This document shows, piece by piece, positions 63,924 to 64,000 of a stretch of DNA of 64,000 bases. The DNA comes from Shewanella gaetbuli. Lineage in GTDB: Bacteria > Pseudomonadota > Gammaproteobacteria > Enterobacterales > Shewanellaceae. The stretch lies in the NCBI RefSeq assembly GCF_023284065.1, contig NZ_JAKIKP010000002.1, positions 473,017 to 537,016 on the forward strand, read 5' to 3'. The notes under the pieces were generated by a model. That model had not been told where the DNA came from and did not search any database. It saw nothing but the letters and a program-made list of their open reading frames with translations. Made by a program: the position numbers and the translations under genes. Position 1 is the stretch's first letter. Each line of letters opens with the position of its first letter.

Positions 63924-64000
63924 ATGGTTAAGCCTCACGGGTCATTAGTACAAGTTAGCTCAACGCCTCACAACGCTTACACACCTTGCCTATCAACGTA
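63924..64000 (-). rRNA. rrl: 23S ribosomal RNA, 3' end (partial)
   Basis: On - strand the last about 77 bases read GTTGATAGGCAAGGTGTGTA, then GCGTTGAGCTAACTTGTACT and AATGACCCGTGAGGCTTAAC, the 23S 3' end. The gene continues beyond the window. The spacer to 5S is about 180 bases. Confidence 0.96.

Overview
The window looks like chromosome of a marine gammaproteobacterium, most likely Shewanella or a close Alteromonadales relative. The basis is the conserved leuS-lptE-holA-nadD-rsfS-rlmH-mrdA-rodA-mltB-rlpA-dacA-ybeD-lipB-lipA order, the AT-rich composition, an rrn operon with a distal tRNA-Asp, and family resemblances of the accessory genes. The genus is inferred from recognition, not from a search.

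Layout. (1) 1-13480: a housekeeping block, all on +, for leucyl-tRNA charging, LPS export, clamp loading, NAD synthesis, ribosome silencing and methylation, cell elongation, wall hydrolysis and lipoylation. (2) 13703-17681: a TonB-dependent receptor of heme/hemoglobin type, the first copy (A) of a long structured repeat, and rimI-holD on -. (3) 17914-53090: a large alginate-use locus. It encodes three PL6 lyases, one PL7 lyase, one PF05426 (PL5/PL38-type) lyase, two PL17 oligoalginate lyases, a KdgM-type porin, an MFS and an SSS transporter, two KdgF cupins, KdgK and Eda. It also holds three FadR/GntR-type regulators and an 866-residue secreted lipoprotein with three beta-helix-like repeats of unknown function. 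Polymer would be cut outside or at the surface (PL6, PL7, PF05426 enzymes), cross the outer membrane through the porin, enter through MFS/SSS carriers, be cut to monomer by the leaderless PL17 enzymes, be converted by KdgF to the linear keto acid, then phosphorylated and cleaved by KdgK and Eda. The DEH reductase joining KdgF to KdgK is not in the window. A TonB receptor in the cluster survives only as a remnant. An exonuclease/CBS gene pair sits inside the locus. (4) 53276-55102: a secreted subtilase. (5) About 55885-61569: a small island-like segment bounded by an intact tRNA-Trp and a decayed copy of that tRNA's 3' end plus terminator. It carries a Tricorn-like periplasmic protease and an unusual methyltransferase-HNH fusion. 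(6) 61687-64000: a DmeF-type metal efflux gene, dispersed repeats, tRNA-Asp, 5S rRNA and the 3' end of 23S rRNA, all on -.

Three observations stand out. A motif close to TAATACAA(A/T)A recurs before nearly every alginate transcription unit and looks like the operator of the local GntR regulators. A 0.7-1.0 kb noncoding element occurs three times (A, B, C). It is built from many stable hairpins, has IS200/IS605-like end hairpins, and each copy abuts an intrinsic terminator. The methyltransferase-HNH fusion lies in a tRNA-bounded segment and could be an undescribed defence or modification enzyme.
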